A DNA stretch of 26,436 nucleotides from positions 1-26,436 of the forward strand of contig CAJVPJ010000391.1 in the NCBI GenBank assembly GCA_910592205.1, given 5' to 3'. The notes beneath the pieces are model-generated. The model saw nothing but the letters and a program-made list of their open reading frames with translations. It ran no database searches and was not told the origin of the DNA. How positions within the stretch are numbered: the first letter of the stretch is position 1; every line of letters starts with the position of its first letter. Positions 1-9,829 of this stretch are shown piece by piece. Source of the stretch: Paraglomus occultum (lineage: Eukaryota; Glomeromycota; Glomeromycetes; Paraglomerales; Paraglomeraceae). The position numbers were made by a program, and so were the translations under genes.

Positions 1-998
1 CGTGTATTTGACATCATGTCGACTGATAACATATGTAAATAGTCGTCATGTTAGATTGTTGCATCCATGCAAGATAAATTATGCTTATTATTATGCAAAC
101 AACAACAATAACTACTGTATAATTGGAGGACCAAGTTTGTTGCAGATCGTGACGTATTATAAATGACTCGGAAGTATCTGCAAACGCATTTGAACGTTTG
201 TCTGTCGATGATGCCCGCTTACTGCTCAAGTGAATCACTTTGAGCGGACAATAAAATCAAATTATAAATTGCACAGACGCATTCTTGTTATTGTAAAACG
301 CAATTGCATAACAGTGATGCTTTTTTTTGCAACAAAGAATCTTGGGGTTATTATTTGAATTATCAGTGAATTTGTATTGGTATGCAAATGTTTCCTTTAT
401 GTCAGGGAGGCTTTTTTAATACAAAAATTCATGGGCCGAACACCGAGTAGAAAGTTCTACGCCTTTCCTTAAAGGAATAAGAAAAGCTATTTATGAAAAC
501 ACTTTCAATTATATAAGTATTACTTAAATAGTGAACACAATCTGTCGAATTGATTTGGTAATCTCTAACTTTCGACATGTTCATCAAAAGATTAATCAGT
601 TCACATCAGTCATATGAATGAAACAATATCGGATTATGAAACTCGTACTTGTTTATTCGGTTGTCTTAAACTGCCAAAGGCAAGAACAGTCGGTGGGACA
701 GTCTCATTACGACAGAAAAATGGGGGGAGGTGATATGTTCTCAATATACCATAACAATCACTCAATTAAGTATAATCGAGTACGACCTTGCCACCAGTCA
801 CAATGACCGTCTGCACGGTCATTATTAGATACCAGCAATGTGAATTTAGGAGATGTCAAGCTACCGAATGCTTCAGAGAGCATTATTATTCAGATAGCAA
901 AAACCCTTAATAAGGTGCATACCTTGAGAATACACTTTATACAACGATTTGTGATTTGTTACTATTTTTACGGGCTGTAATTATTACCTCTAGGCGAA
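1..998. other. Gene-poor AT-rich stretch
   Basis: I find no convincing gene here. Open frames are short, lack good splice signals and have no recognisable family features. The only local structure noted is a small perfect hairpin at 802-823 (9-bp stem AATGACCGT / ACGGTCATT, 4-nt loop). The right end borders the 3' end of the candidate minus-strand gene at 999-1601. Confidence 0.5.
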
Positions 999-1601
999 TC
1001 ATTTTGCAGGAGTACACAGACCAACCACATCGGGAGGCCGAAGTGTGGGGAGATTTCCGCAAACTGGTCAAACCGAGTTAGGCGAGCGTTTATTATTACT
1101 ACAAGTTCTCAATACATATGTACTAACCACACTAATCTATTACCATTATTAGAAATACCGAGAATGTTAATAGCATGTTTAATAATATTCACACATGCTG
1201 AATCCAAATAAATGATCACCAGGCCATCAAGCACGTACTGCTCCCATTTCCAGTTGTCAACGTCATCAATCTCTCCATTTTCGCAACTCAAATTCGCGGA
1301 ACGAGTTAGACAACGTGCCATTCATAAAATACGAATACAGCATGCAAGTTCAAGAGTACCACAATTATCAATTCACCTTTCGTACAACTCGCTAATTAAG
1401 TCATCACCAATTACATCAACCTCCTTGTGTATTCAACTGGACCATAAAGACGGTTAGCCTAAAATGATATTGTTCTTGCGCTTTCTCGTCTTATAAAATT
1501 GAAACTTCCCCATAGCTTTGGCCTCTCGTTTTTGTTATAGGCAAACACTCTTTTTTATTGGGATTATCCATACCCTCCTTCCTCCCCCCTAATTCATCCA
1601 T
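999..1601 (-). CDS. Candidate four-exon gene, 116-aa protein of unknown function
   Basis: I do not recognise this protein. The model is complement(join(999..1063, 1144..1286, 1377..1423, 1506..1601)), 351 nt, all phases consistent. It starts at the ATG at 1601 and stops with TGA at 999-1001. Visible support: an acidic, tryptophan-containing stretch (EIDDVDNWKWEQYVLDGL) followed by a hydrophobic run (VIIYLDSACVNII), and exon 4 is GC-richer than its surroundings. The introns before exons 2, 3 and 4 each carry a CTAAC branch-like motif (GGCTAACC, TCTAACTC, CCTAACTC) a short way before the acceptor. Weak points are the first donor (GAA|GTTTCA) and an alternative donor (GTGTGA) in exon 3 that would enter exon 4 in the same phase. 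No signal peptide is obvious. The start lies 91 bp from the start of the divergent secreted-protein gene, so a shared promoter is possible. It could also be a decayed fragment of a larger gene. Confidence 0.4.
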
Positions 1602-1692
1602 ACTACGAATACATTCTGTTCTCGAAGAACTTTTTTAACTCCCTCTCTTTCATTCCAATCAATACCTTTACTAAATCCCACCCAACAAAAAC
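1602..1692. promoter_or_regulatory. Short divergent intergenic region, pyrimidine-rich toward the + gene
   Basis: These 91 bp separate the two proposed divergent start codons. On the + strand the interval is rich in C and T (for example TCCCTCTCTTTC near 1640-1652) and ends with an A-rich run just before ATG 1693 (CAAAAACATG), a favourable fungal start context. Its role as a shared promoter/5' UTR is inferred from position and composition only. Confidence 0.35.
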
Positions 1693-2850
1693 ATGAAGGC
1701 CTATATTGTTCTTGCATGCAGTGCCCTGATTATGGCTGTTACTGGTTAGTCAACGAGTCGCAGATATATTTCTTATCAATAACTTCTTAACGTGTAGAGG
1801 ACCACCACGGCCTTTAAAATATGCATTATAGTAACCGACTTATTCTTCTCAATTGACAGCCACATTACCAACATTCACCTACAATTTGACTGAAAAGTCT
1901 CTCGGTGATAGGACTTCGATCTGTCAACTTAACATGGGCTTTTGTTCGGAGAATTGTGGTGGACCTGATAAGGTATATTGATAAAACTCACTCTTTGAAC
2001 AAGATGTTTGCTCAATTGCTCGAATATGGACTTAACGATATAATATCTTACGAATCATGACTTTACTCATACAGGCTCCGAAGGTAAAAAAGATCGTCAA
2101 CGATCCTCGTCCCAATACTAGAATGAAAAAATAACAACAATTAAACTCTTCTTTATAGAACTTTTGCAATGTCACCACTATGGGTTGGGGATGTGGTTGC
2201 AGTACCAAAGTACCTGATTTTGAAGGTAAATTCTATTACAGTTATTCTTGGTATATATATCTTCCGCTTTCCTATGCTAATAATCCCGTATATCAGGTTA
2301 TCAATGGCCTATTAACCAGCAAGATTGTATCGGTCGCGGTGAGGTATGTAATAATTCAAGCGATGATGTGATGGCAAGAGAGCCTTTTTTATTAAAACCG
2401 TGATTGACTCGATTTGTTAATATGTGTTTGGAATCTTTTTTCTTTTAATTTATTCAGGCGTGCAAGAAAGCCTGCGACGCCGCTGATTCGGCATGTCTCA
2501 ATGACTGTACTGTAACCTACTCTTCCAAGCACGTAGTCTTTTTCAATAATCCTTGATTGCCTTAATTCTCGGTTTTCTCTACTTTTATTAACTCGATCTT
2601 TTTTTCCCTTTCCATAAGGTGTGGCACACCGCAACAACCCCCAGCATATTATAACGTAGACAACGTAACTGATATTCCCACATATGGTCCCCCGTCCAAT
2701 AGCAGCTCGAACAGCACTGGTTCTGGTAGCAGTGGTAATTCGACCACCGGGGGTAGTTCGAAACCTTCTTCATCAACCAATCTTGTTTATTCGATCGGAT
2801 CAACGTTGTCTGCTCTCGTCGTCGTCGCTGTTGGACTAATGATACTTTAA
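1693..2850 (+). CDS. Secreted cysteine-rich GPI-anchored protein
   Basis: Small cell-surface or cell-wall protein of unknown role. Model: join(1693..1744, 1860..1972, 2075..2083, 2159..2225, 2297..2343, 2458..2528, 2619..2850), 591 nt, 196 aa, every junction in phase. Residues 1-18 form a signal peptide (MKAYIVLACSALIMAVTA). Residues about 30-120 hold 12 cysteines, including GFCSENCGG, WGCGCS and CKKACDAADSACLNDC. Then comes a Ser/Gly/Thr/Asn-rich linker (about 145-170) and a hydrophobic tail ending VVVAVGLMIL, the layout of a GPI-attachment signal. The cysteine spacing recalls fungal DUF7707-type surface proteins, but that link is tentative. Oddities: exon 3 is only 9 nt and could be skipped without frame loss, and the last intron must use a GC donor (GCACGT at 2529) to reach the GPI tail, while a GT donor 4 nt downstream leads to an early stop. 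Surface location is a family-level inference. Confidence 0.8.
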
Positions 2851-3841
2851 GTAGGACAGTTGTTTGCTGTTGAAATTAGCATGCATAGAAACGCCCCAGG
2901 GGGGAGGTTTAATAGATTTGTCGGTTTCCTTTTTTTTTTTTGAAACCGTATCCTCGTTAATAGAGTGAATCCCTAGTCCTTTATAAATCACTTACATTAG
3001 TCGCCACTTAATCGTTAATTTGTTTTGCTTTTCTCCTGTGGTATTAATAATTATGGTATGTAACATTAGTAGATTAAGATCATAGGGTTCATTTTTCGTT
3101 AATAGAAATAGTCTCGTATCAGAGAACTGGTTTAATGAAAGCTTCAGGAGAACTTTTGGCTTCTTGTCATGTGCAGTCAAACAATTCAATATATTCACCA
3201 TTGAATCAATAGCTCGGAAAGTATGAGACGATGCGAGAATTTATGGAATTAATATATGTTCATTTCGACTACCTTTTGCCTATTTTTCGCCTAATTGATG
3301 GGATGGCCTCAACGCACTATCGATATGTAATGATTCAAGGTGATGGAACGAGTAGCAAGTATATTTATAAAGAAAATCCCAAAATTTTTGATTAAAAAGC
3401 TTGACTATCTCGTGTAATCATGGGCAACACTTGAGACGTTCATTTCATTTTAATATTCCCAAAGACCGGTTCCTAACGCTTTGGGGGGGGCGCTTACATG
3501 CTATACTATTCAAATACGAATAGCATTTCAAAACATTTATTTAAAAAAGTGAGTTCTTGCTTGGGTCATCGTTGTGGAGATGATAAATTTCAGCAAATTC
3601 AAATTTTGCATTAAAAATACGCGACGCGTTGCAATTTTTAACTTTCGATGTAATACAACGCTTGATTTACGTTCATTGCTTCCATTAAAATCGAGTACGA
3701 GACCAACGACCGCTTTCTTTATGAACGATGCTACGCCACACAGTTCATAATAATGTTCGTCCCACCCCCTTTTCAGAAAAGAACATAAATCACCCTTGTG
3801 TTTCTTTAGCAAATTGACCATTTTTGATGCTTTAACATCCA
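2851..3841. other. Intergenic region upstream of POLD2
   Basis: I see no supported gene in this stretch. It contains homopolymer tracts (T-run near 2931-2941, G-run near 3482-3490) and AT-rich sequence. A 112-codon minus-strand frame (3537-3875) runs antisense into the first codons of POLD2 and has no recognisable family features or splice support. The interval should contain the POLD2 promoter, but no specific element could be assigned. Confidence 0.5.
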
Positions 3842-6050
3842 ATGAACCAATCGCAGCAAGACAATCTTTCCCCATGTGTGCTCGACCGCGTCGAAGTGAA
3901 ATATGACGAGTTGCCCGACTTGCGCGACGAGCTGATAATCAAAGACCGAACATATCGTCAGCAATATGCCAACATGTATTATGTTAGACTTATGCAGTTG
4001 AGGGCAACTGTCTTTGAAATAGCGCGGGCCAAGTGGGAGAATTTCATGGATGATGGTTACGGAATATTTTATAAAACGAATGATGTGAATGAACAAAACT
4101 AGGACTTGTCCTGACTCTGCATAACCATATCACCAACACGTTCGCGTTTTAATTAGGTGACCAACCATACCATGTCGATAAAATTCTCGACGTAAAACCT
4201 GGACAAGTATGTTATGTTATCGGAACAATCTATATGGATATGCCACTCAAGCCAAACATCCTTGAAGATGTCTTAAAAGAGGCAAGTCTATCAAACCCTA
4301 CACATAAACAAACAATAAACAAATGAAAGAAATGAATAACAAATTAAACCAAACAAATAAATAAACTCCAGCAACTTATAATTGAACTTTTAGCGATCAT
4401 CTGTCACAACCTCACCTCGTGATAAGTATTGCAGCGAAGAAGACGTGATTAATATCGAAGATGAGTCAGGAAGGGTTAGGCTTGTCGGTGATATAATCAA
4501 AGAGTGGGTCTGGGTAACGGGTGAGTTTTATGACTAGCTAGTTGCTGTAATCTTGTCTTAGCTGATCACTGAAACTGGCTTTGATCCCTCTTTCTTTCCC
4601 TTTAGGTCTTGTTGTTGCTGTTCTTGGACGGGAGAATTCAGTGGGAGCATTTGAAGTCATGGATATTTGTCTTCCTGGACTACCTCCGCAGCCACCATCA
4701 AAACTGATGGAAACTGGTATATTCCAGAATTCCTATCTGACGTATTATATTTCAAGAATTTTTTTTTCATCACGCGTATAATAATCTATTTTAGATGATT
4801 CTGGTCCGAGATATGTTGCACTGTTGAGTGGAATGAACCTCGATAAAGACAGTTCACTATCCCTAAAATCGCAAATGTTGATAGATTACCTAACTGGAGA
4901 GTTGGGAACCGTTACGGTAAGAAATTGACGAGTCACTACGTTGAAAACGAATCAACTCTGTTAATCGTCATCTGTTGCATCGTACGTAGGATCAAACATT
5001 TAGTTCCAAAGTATCTCGTCTCATAATTGCTGGAAACGCGTTAAAAGAAGGTCAAATAATTGACGATACAAACAGAACGGTGTGTTCAGTTGCAATGTAT
5101 TTTACTTTCTAATTTACATCGTGCTAATATCTTAATCGGCCATAGAGAAAATCTGGTAACACTTCAGGTTATGACAACGAGCCAATACAAGAACTTGATA
5201 ATATTCTAGAAACGCTCTCTTCAACGTTATCTGTTGATCTAATGCCTGGAAACAATGATCCTGCAAGCTTTACTTTACCACAACAACCCATCCACAAAAA
5301 TTTATTTCCAAAAGCAGCAAAATACCCGACATTCTCTAATGTAACCAATCCTTATTGGGGCGACATTGATGGAATAGTGTAAGTATATGACTAGCATTGG
5401 TACTATAAAAGGTGATATTGTACTGACTTTTAAATTGCTTAAGGTTCCTTGGAACTTCGGGTCAAACCATAGATGATTTATACAAATACGTACACGGTCA
5501 CAACAGGCTTGAAATTACGGAAAAAACTTTATACTGGAGACACATCGCTCCGACCGCGCCGGATACTCTCTGTGTGTATAGTCTTGTGCCACGTGACTGA
5601 GCAAATGGAAATGGATAATGCTCGAATCACTTTTACAACATAAAATTTTAATTCGTAAAACGATTATTCTTTTTTGTAGGGTGTTATCCGTTTATTGAAC
5701 TTGACCCGTTTGTTTTAACAAGGCTGCCACATGTCTATTTCATTGGAAATCAAAAAGAGTATGCAACAAGTCTAGTTGAAGGTAAGCTTTTTATTCGCGA
5801 CAGTAGCCAGAACAAGTGTTATTCGCTGGTTCATTACTCGCGAGTAATACGCGTTGGTTTGATATCGTCAACATTTACGTCTAACCGATCGTGCATTCTC
5901 TACATTATGTTAGGACCTGACGGCCGAAAAACGAGGATAATTTTGTTGCCATCATTTGCTGAAACAGGAACAATCGTGTTGGTAAACCTAAGCACACTAG
6001 AATGCCAACCAATGTCTTTTAGTACTGATATTACTAGTCATATGCAATAA
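3842..6050 (+). CDS. POLD2: DNA polymerase delta small (B) subunit
   Basis: Non-catalytic B subunit of replicative DNA polymerase delta (fission yeast Cdc1, budding yeast Pol31), bridging the catalytic subunit and the third subunit in the nucleus. Model: join(3842..4055, 4157..4281, 4394..4520, 4606..4716, 4795..4916, 4990..5079, 5146..5378, 5444..5571, 5680..5781, 5914..6050), 1389 nt, 462 aa, near the usual length (about 470 in animals). All ten exons join in phase. Landmarks: an N-terminal helix region (RQQYANMYYVRL), an OB-fold region with VLGRENSVGAFEVMDICLPG, then the inactive phosphoesterase-like domain with LIIAGNALKEG, DLMPGNNDP (294-302), TLPQQP, NPYWGDIDG, FLGTSGQ, IAPTAPDTLWCYPF and PHVYFIGN. 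It ends TLECQPMSFS plus a short tail, as in the family. The degenerate phosphoesterase residues are normal for B subunits. Intron 2 starts with GC (GAG|GCAAGT at 4282), and no GT donor fits. The gene appears intact. Confidence 0.95.
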
Positions 6051-7813
6051 TGAATACATTTAATATATTGTGCGCGCGCAATGTTACTGTTTATAAATAG
6101 CTAAATACGTGGAAATTTTTAGTGAGAGAAAAACTTTAGAACAGCAAGCGACAGGTTTTCTAGCTTAATTGAACTGGTACGCGACGCAACACTTGATAAA
6201 GACCAAGTTAAAAAGGTGCTTATTATTATACACATCCTAGAAGATATTTGTAAAAGAATATTAGCATTTTTCAAGCAAGAAAGATTCAGCATTTCGTATG
6301 ATATTGGTAATCTATAATTCATATAATAAAATTATCAGAAAAATTTGCACTACTGTGTCTGATGTACTGTATCTTGGTAAAATCTTACTTATTATTATGC
6401 AAATATTTCATGTGTTACAAGCGTGAGTAAAGCGTAGTTAGAAATTATTATACTGTAACTGTCCAACAAAAATTTAATCGACGAACAATTATTATTTACT
6501 GCTGGAAGAATTTCAATCAAACTGATTTTTTTTTACTCAAGTCTGTCCGGGTCTTGCACCGAATTGTCTATTGATGAAGAGAGCGTAATTAAAGTTTACG
6601 CGATAAAAGCAAAGAAGCGTGACCGGAGGATTAGTAATTATACAAGTCAATAATTTCAGTTACTCCCGTCATTTCATTTGGTTTGTACCATAATGTTCAA
6701 CTGACAAAGCATGACCTATTTGTGTCTACACGCCAGTTGTCTCAAATACTGGCGTACCTCCGTGCACTCTGGAAGCGTGATCAGCTCCTATTTTTCTTAA
6801 GTGACATGAGCTAATGGCTAAGAAGTTATTAATAGGATGGACGTTTACATTATCATCTTCACTCTTTAACAAGAATGGAAAATTTTCTGATATTAATATA
6901 GCTTTTGGATCAGATAAGTAATTCTCGAGCCCGTACCGGATTTTTTCCATAGAGAGAAATGGCCGTGGCTCATTATTTTTATTTTTGGCATAACCAATAT
7001 AGTACCAAGAATATTTAGTTATACCACTCTGAATCGTTATTCGGCTTGTAGTAATTAATGCGTAAATATTTTGCGTCTGCTGGCCATTATGTCTATTAAA
7101 TTTTGCATCGAAGAGGAATTAGATATATCGCATAATAATTTCAACACACAGACAGTCTAACCATACTATCCATTATTTGAATGGGTACAGTACAGCCTAA
7201 CCATAATGCTAAAAAGCATATTAATATGAAACAATCAATGTGGATTTTCATGTCAACATCATTGATATTCGATTAGCTTTATGATTACATCATGCTAATA
7301 AAGTAATACTGGCATGTCAACTTAATGTCGGAACTTTTAAAATTACTTCCATAATCGTAGTAATTATTCATATATGCTATTCATCGCTTATTATTATCAA
7401 TAAACAAAATCTATTATATAAGCTAAAGTGTAGCATCAACAAATATTTATTTACGTAATAATTATAAAAGCTTGTTATAGCGGTTGTTGTTTAAACTAAT
7501 CAATGTGAAGTATATGACGGTCCGGAGTCCCGAACAGAGTACAACACAACTAGACCAAATCCTCAAAAAATTGATAATTACTTTCCTTCATTATCTTGCA
7601 CTGACGCAAACTATTATGATAGCGATGTCAAAAAAAACAAACTTAGAAATATATATTAACACATCCGAATTTGAAAGAGTGAATCAAGTTTAGTATGTAA
7701 GAATAATAAGATTGTCATTGGGTAAACATGTGTGAACAGTGATAGTATGTTTATTGTGACAAAAAACAACGGCAGTAGAGCATACAAATTAGGCCCAATA
7801 TATGCTAAAGCTC
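6051..7813. other. Gene-poor tract with short coding-like fragments
   Basis: No complete gene is supported. Three pieces look more coding-like than background. On the + strand, about 6136-6317 reads through a helix-like, charged stretch (LIELVRDATLDKDQVKK), and about 6537-6653 reads ELSIDEESVIKVYAIKAKKR. On the minus strand, 6726-6950 is a 74-codon ATG frame. None has clear splice partners and I cannot identify them. They may be eroded gene remnants. The rest (6950-7800) is AT-rich with no visible structure. Confidence 0.35.
6726..6950 (-). pseudogene. Unidentified 74-aa open frame, possible gene remnant
   Basis: This ATG frame encodes a mixed, globular-looking sequence containing ISENFPFLLKSEDDN and SSCHLRKIGADHASRVHGG, with balanced charge and normal amino-acid variety. 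That is unlike the low-complexity frames of the AT-rich surroundings. It has no signal peptide, membrane segment or recognised motif. No convincing neighbouring exons were found. It may be a single leftover exon or a chance frame; I lean weakly toward a remnant. Confidence 0.2.
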
Positions 7814-8760
7814 CTAATCAACGTCTCCGTATTGTTTCACTGACGGTGATTGCAAGTTGTTGTGCGGTCGCTCTTCTTTATCTGCCGCATATTGATATAA
7901 TGTAAAATAACGCTTTATAATGACTACAATATAATCATGGCACGAACCAAGAGTAAAAAAGTGCGCATTCACATTTCCTTGTCTTGCCGTCTGCAACAAG
8001 TACCCAGAGCATCCATCGCGGAGAATTGACTTCTTATTGCATGAACGGCCAGGCCGATACTACTCCACATTTGTTCAGCGCTTCCCCGAACGTATTTGTT
8101 CCGTACAACCGTGCTGACTTTGTATACATGAAATAAGCATCGGCGCCTGCCGGTTTGGCTCGGATGAGAATCCTCGACTCGTTCGTCGTGACAAGTGTTG
8201 TGTTCGTCTCTGCTTCTTGATAGCAGCGCTGTACTCCAATTTCACAAATCCCTAAACTGTACTGTGCTCCCCCGAAATAGCTGAACGGCGGTCTGATATG
8301 ACTGCCGCGCAGTCTTCTGATACAACTCTAATGCTTTTGAGCTGTTTTTTCCAACTCCAGTGCAGTGCCGCTTCTATAGCAGCGGGCAAGTCTATATTGC
8401 CCCAAGCCTCAACTGTTTTTTGGTATAATTGACCGCACCCATCGCGACATTTCATTCATCGCAGGACTTCATTTTATCGCAGGGGGGAGAGCCGCTGTCA
8501 GTCACCCTTCGCCTGCCGAGCTTCAGCTAATTTTTAGATTGAATAAATGTTTCTAATCCGAATCCGTAACAATAAATGCTTTCTATAATAACATCCTCCA
8601 AGTATATTGTGCCAGATGTCCCTTGGCAGAGTCTTTTTCGTATAATTCAACTGCTTTTCGTCTCGCTCTATGTATTTTCCTGTTTGAAAATAGTTACCAA
8701 ACTTCTTCCGTTTTTTTTCATAGAACAAAGTCTTTCTTGTCCTCTTTGTGAGTTTGTATA
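7814..8760 (-). pseudogene. Decayed Sel1-repeat (SLR) gene
   Basis: Reading the minus strand from about 8760 down, Sel1-type repeat pieces appear in order but in shifting frames: HKEDKKDF, then AVELYEKDSAKGHLAQY, then LGGCYY, then QLYQKTVEAW, AQYRLARCYRSG, KALELYQKTARQSYQTAV, a 78-codon stretch starting AQYSLGICEIG, and finally LLQTARQGNVNAHFFTLG with LYQYAADK. These match the Sel1 pattern (A-Q-Y-x-L-G-x-C-Y ... A-x-x-L-Y-x-K-A-A). Frameshifts separate neighbours; for example one base is missing between HLAQY and LGGCYY, and in-frame stops interrupt the rest. The last piece ends at TAG 7814-7816. No intact long frame remains. Its codons are GC-richer than those of the intact Sel1 gene at 11327-12478, so it is not a recent copy of that gene. 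Sel1 proteins are adaptor-like scaffolds; this copy is most likely non-functional. Confidence 0.7.
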
Positions 8761-9271
8761 GAGGTGTATGCGTTTATAAACGCTCTCATGGTATGTGTAT
8801 TATTCCAGAGAGTTGAGTGATTTTTCGTTGCGGGGAAACGGCGTATGAAAAAGATTATATGCTATTCCGTTCATAGTTCAGGGGATGTTAATCAGTTGCG
8901 TTTTATTGGTGGAATTTTTATCAGATCCAGAAAGTTCCTAATATTAATATAAATAATACGTCATAGTACCGCGAAAAAAAAAAGTTCGCGTCACGTGGAA
9001 ATGTTCGTCTGAGCCTTGTTGAACAGTAAACAAATCGCGTGCCATATTTGTAACAGTAAACACTTTTGTTGTTATCACTAACGCCAACTACTCAAACGTT
9101 CGGAACCAACACCGAGCATTTTGCTGATTATGTACTATGAGCGTGTAAGGCTTCTTCACTTTTCAGCATAGATATCTCATTGACGCCTTATAATTTCTCA
9201 CAAGTTTGTCATTCATAACACTAATGTACTGTCTTAGTCTTTCGGAATAATGATTGCGGGTCGCATATTAT
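8761..9271. other. Intergenic stretch between pseudogene and GC-rich ORF
   Basis: I see no gene here. The stretch holds an A-run near 8974-8983 followed by GTTCGCGTCACGTGG, which includes a CACGTG E-box-type hexamer; a regulatory role is possible but unproven. Sequence is otherwise AT-rich with no repeats or RNA gene recognised. Confidence 0.4.
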
Positions 9272-9574
9272 ATGATGGGTTGTTGCGTCTTGGCTTGCAG
9301 TTTTCTTTGTATCGTGGTTAAACTCACAGATTTTTCGAACAAGTGTATTAACGATGTAAGGGAAGTAGCCACCGCCGTCGCCGCCACCAATAATGAACCA
9401 ATGCCGTGGGAGTACGCCGCCGCCAAAGGATTGTTTGTCTCTCTCTTTGTCTTGACGACCTTATCTCCCGCACAGCTCAAGCACCCTCACGGAAACGAAA
9501 TTCTATGCGCCGTGCACACGACCGAGCCATGCCGCCACGAAAAAGAGACGCCGCCGCAACAGCTAGTCTCATGA
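9272..9574 (+). CDS. Candidate 100-aa hydrophobic small protein, GC-rich frame
   Basis: I do not recognise this protein. From the ATG at 9272 an open frame of 100 codons begins MMGCCVLACSFLCIVVKL, a plausible signal peptide or membrane segment. A second hydrophobic stretch (AAAKGLFVSLFVLTTLSP) lies near residues 49-66. Between about 9369 and 9565 the DNA is unusually GC-rich for this window, and third codon positions in this frame are largely G or C (GCC, ACC, GTC, CTC runs), which favours real coding. Against it, the overlapping + frame and the antisense strand are also open across the GC-rich part, as can happen by composition alone. It may be one exon of a larger gene. The hAT-like fragment at 9625 follows on the same strand in another frame. 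Confidence 0.3.
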   Translation: MMGCCVLACSFLCIVVKLTDFSNKCINDVREVATAVAATNNEPMPWEYAAAKGLFVSLFVLTTLSPAQLKHPHGNEILCAVHTTEPCRHEKETPPQQLVS

Positions 9575-9624
9575 TGTTTTGCATTTTTTATGCAAGTGTT
9601 CAAAGAACTCAGTTTAAAACAAAA

Positions 9625-9756
9625 ATGATTAGTAGACTTGAACGGCATTGGAAAACGTGGGAACAACGCTTACTTCTTTCCTTCATTCTCCATCCCAAAT
9701 ACCGTCTTGATTATTTTAATCAAACACAATTATACTGTATGCATGGTTCAAAATAG
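9625..9756 (+). mobile_element. hAT-type transposase fragment (RNase H-like/dimerisation region)
   Basis: The 43-codon frame from ATG 9625 to TAG 9754-9756 contains LERHWKTWEQ followed by LLLSFILHPKYRLDYFN. This resembles the region of hAT-superfamily (hobo/Ac/Tam3, BED-finger) transposases where a Trp-rich helix precedes a conserved LHPxYR-type motif. Such proteins are abundant in Glomeromycotina. No DDE catalytic residues, BED finger or C-terminal dimerisation motif can be found nearby, and no terminal inverted repeats or 8-bp target duplications were recognised. I read it as a short relic of a transposase gene or of a domesticated derivative. The family call rests on motif memory only. Confidence 0.45.
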
Positions 9757-9829
9757 AATTTTGTTTTATGTATTCGCAAATTTCGCGTTTATTATCAATA
9801 CTCAATTGAACTCTTTTTTTTTCGGCTGA

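Noticed and set aside
618-806. Small + ORF of 62 codons
   Set aside because: Ordinary random composition, no signal peptide or family motif, and no neighbouring exon.
1212-1457. + strand 81-codon frame
   Set aside because: Antisense to the better-supported spliced candidate at 999-1601 and rich in Ser/Ile/His without domain features.
3537-3875. Minus-strand 112-codon frame overlapping the POLD2 start
   Set aside because: It runs antisense into POLD2 exon 1, has no splice support and no recognisable motif. A chance frame is more likely.
3806-4096. Minus-strand 96-codon frame inside POLD2 exon 1
   Set aside because: Fully antisense to conserved POLD2 coding sequence; a shadow frame.
7484-7693. 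+ strand 69-codon frame
   Set aside because: AT-driven Ile/Lys/Asn-rich sequence with no motif or splice partner.
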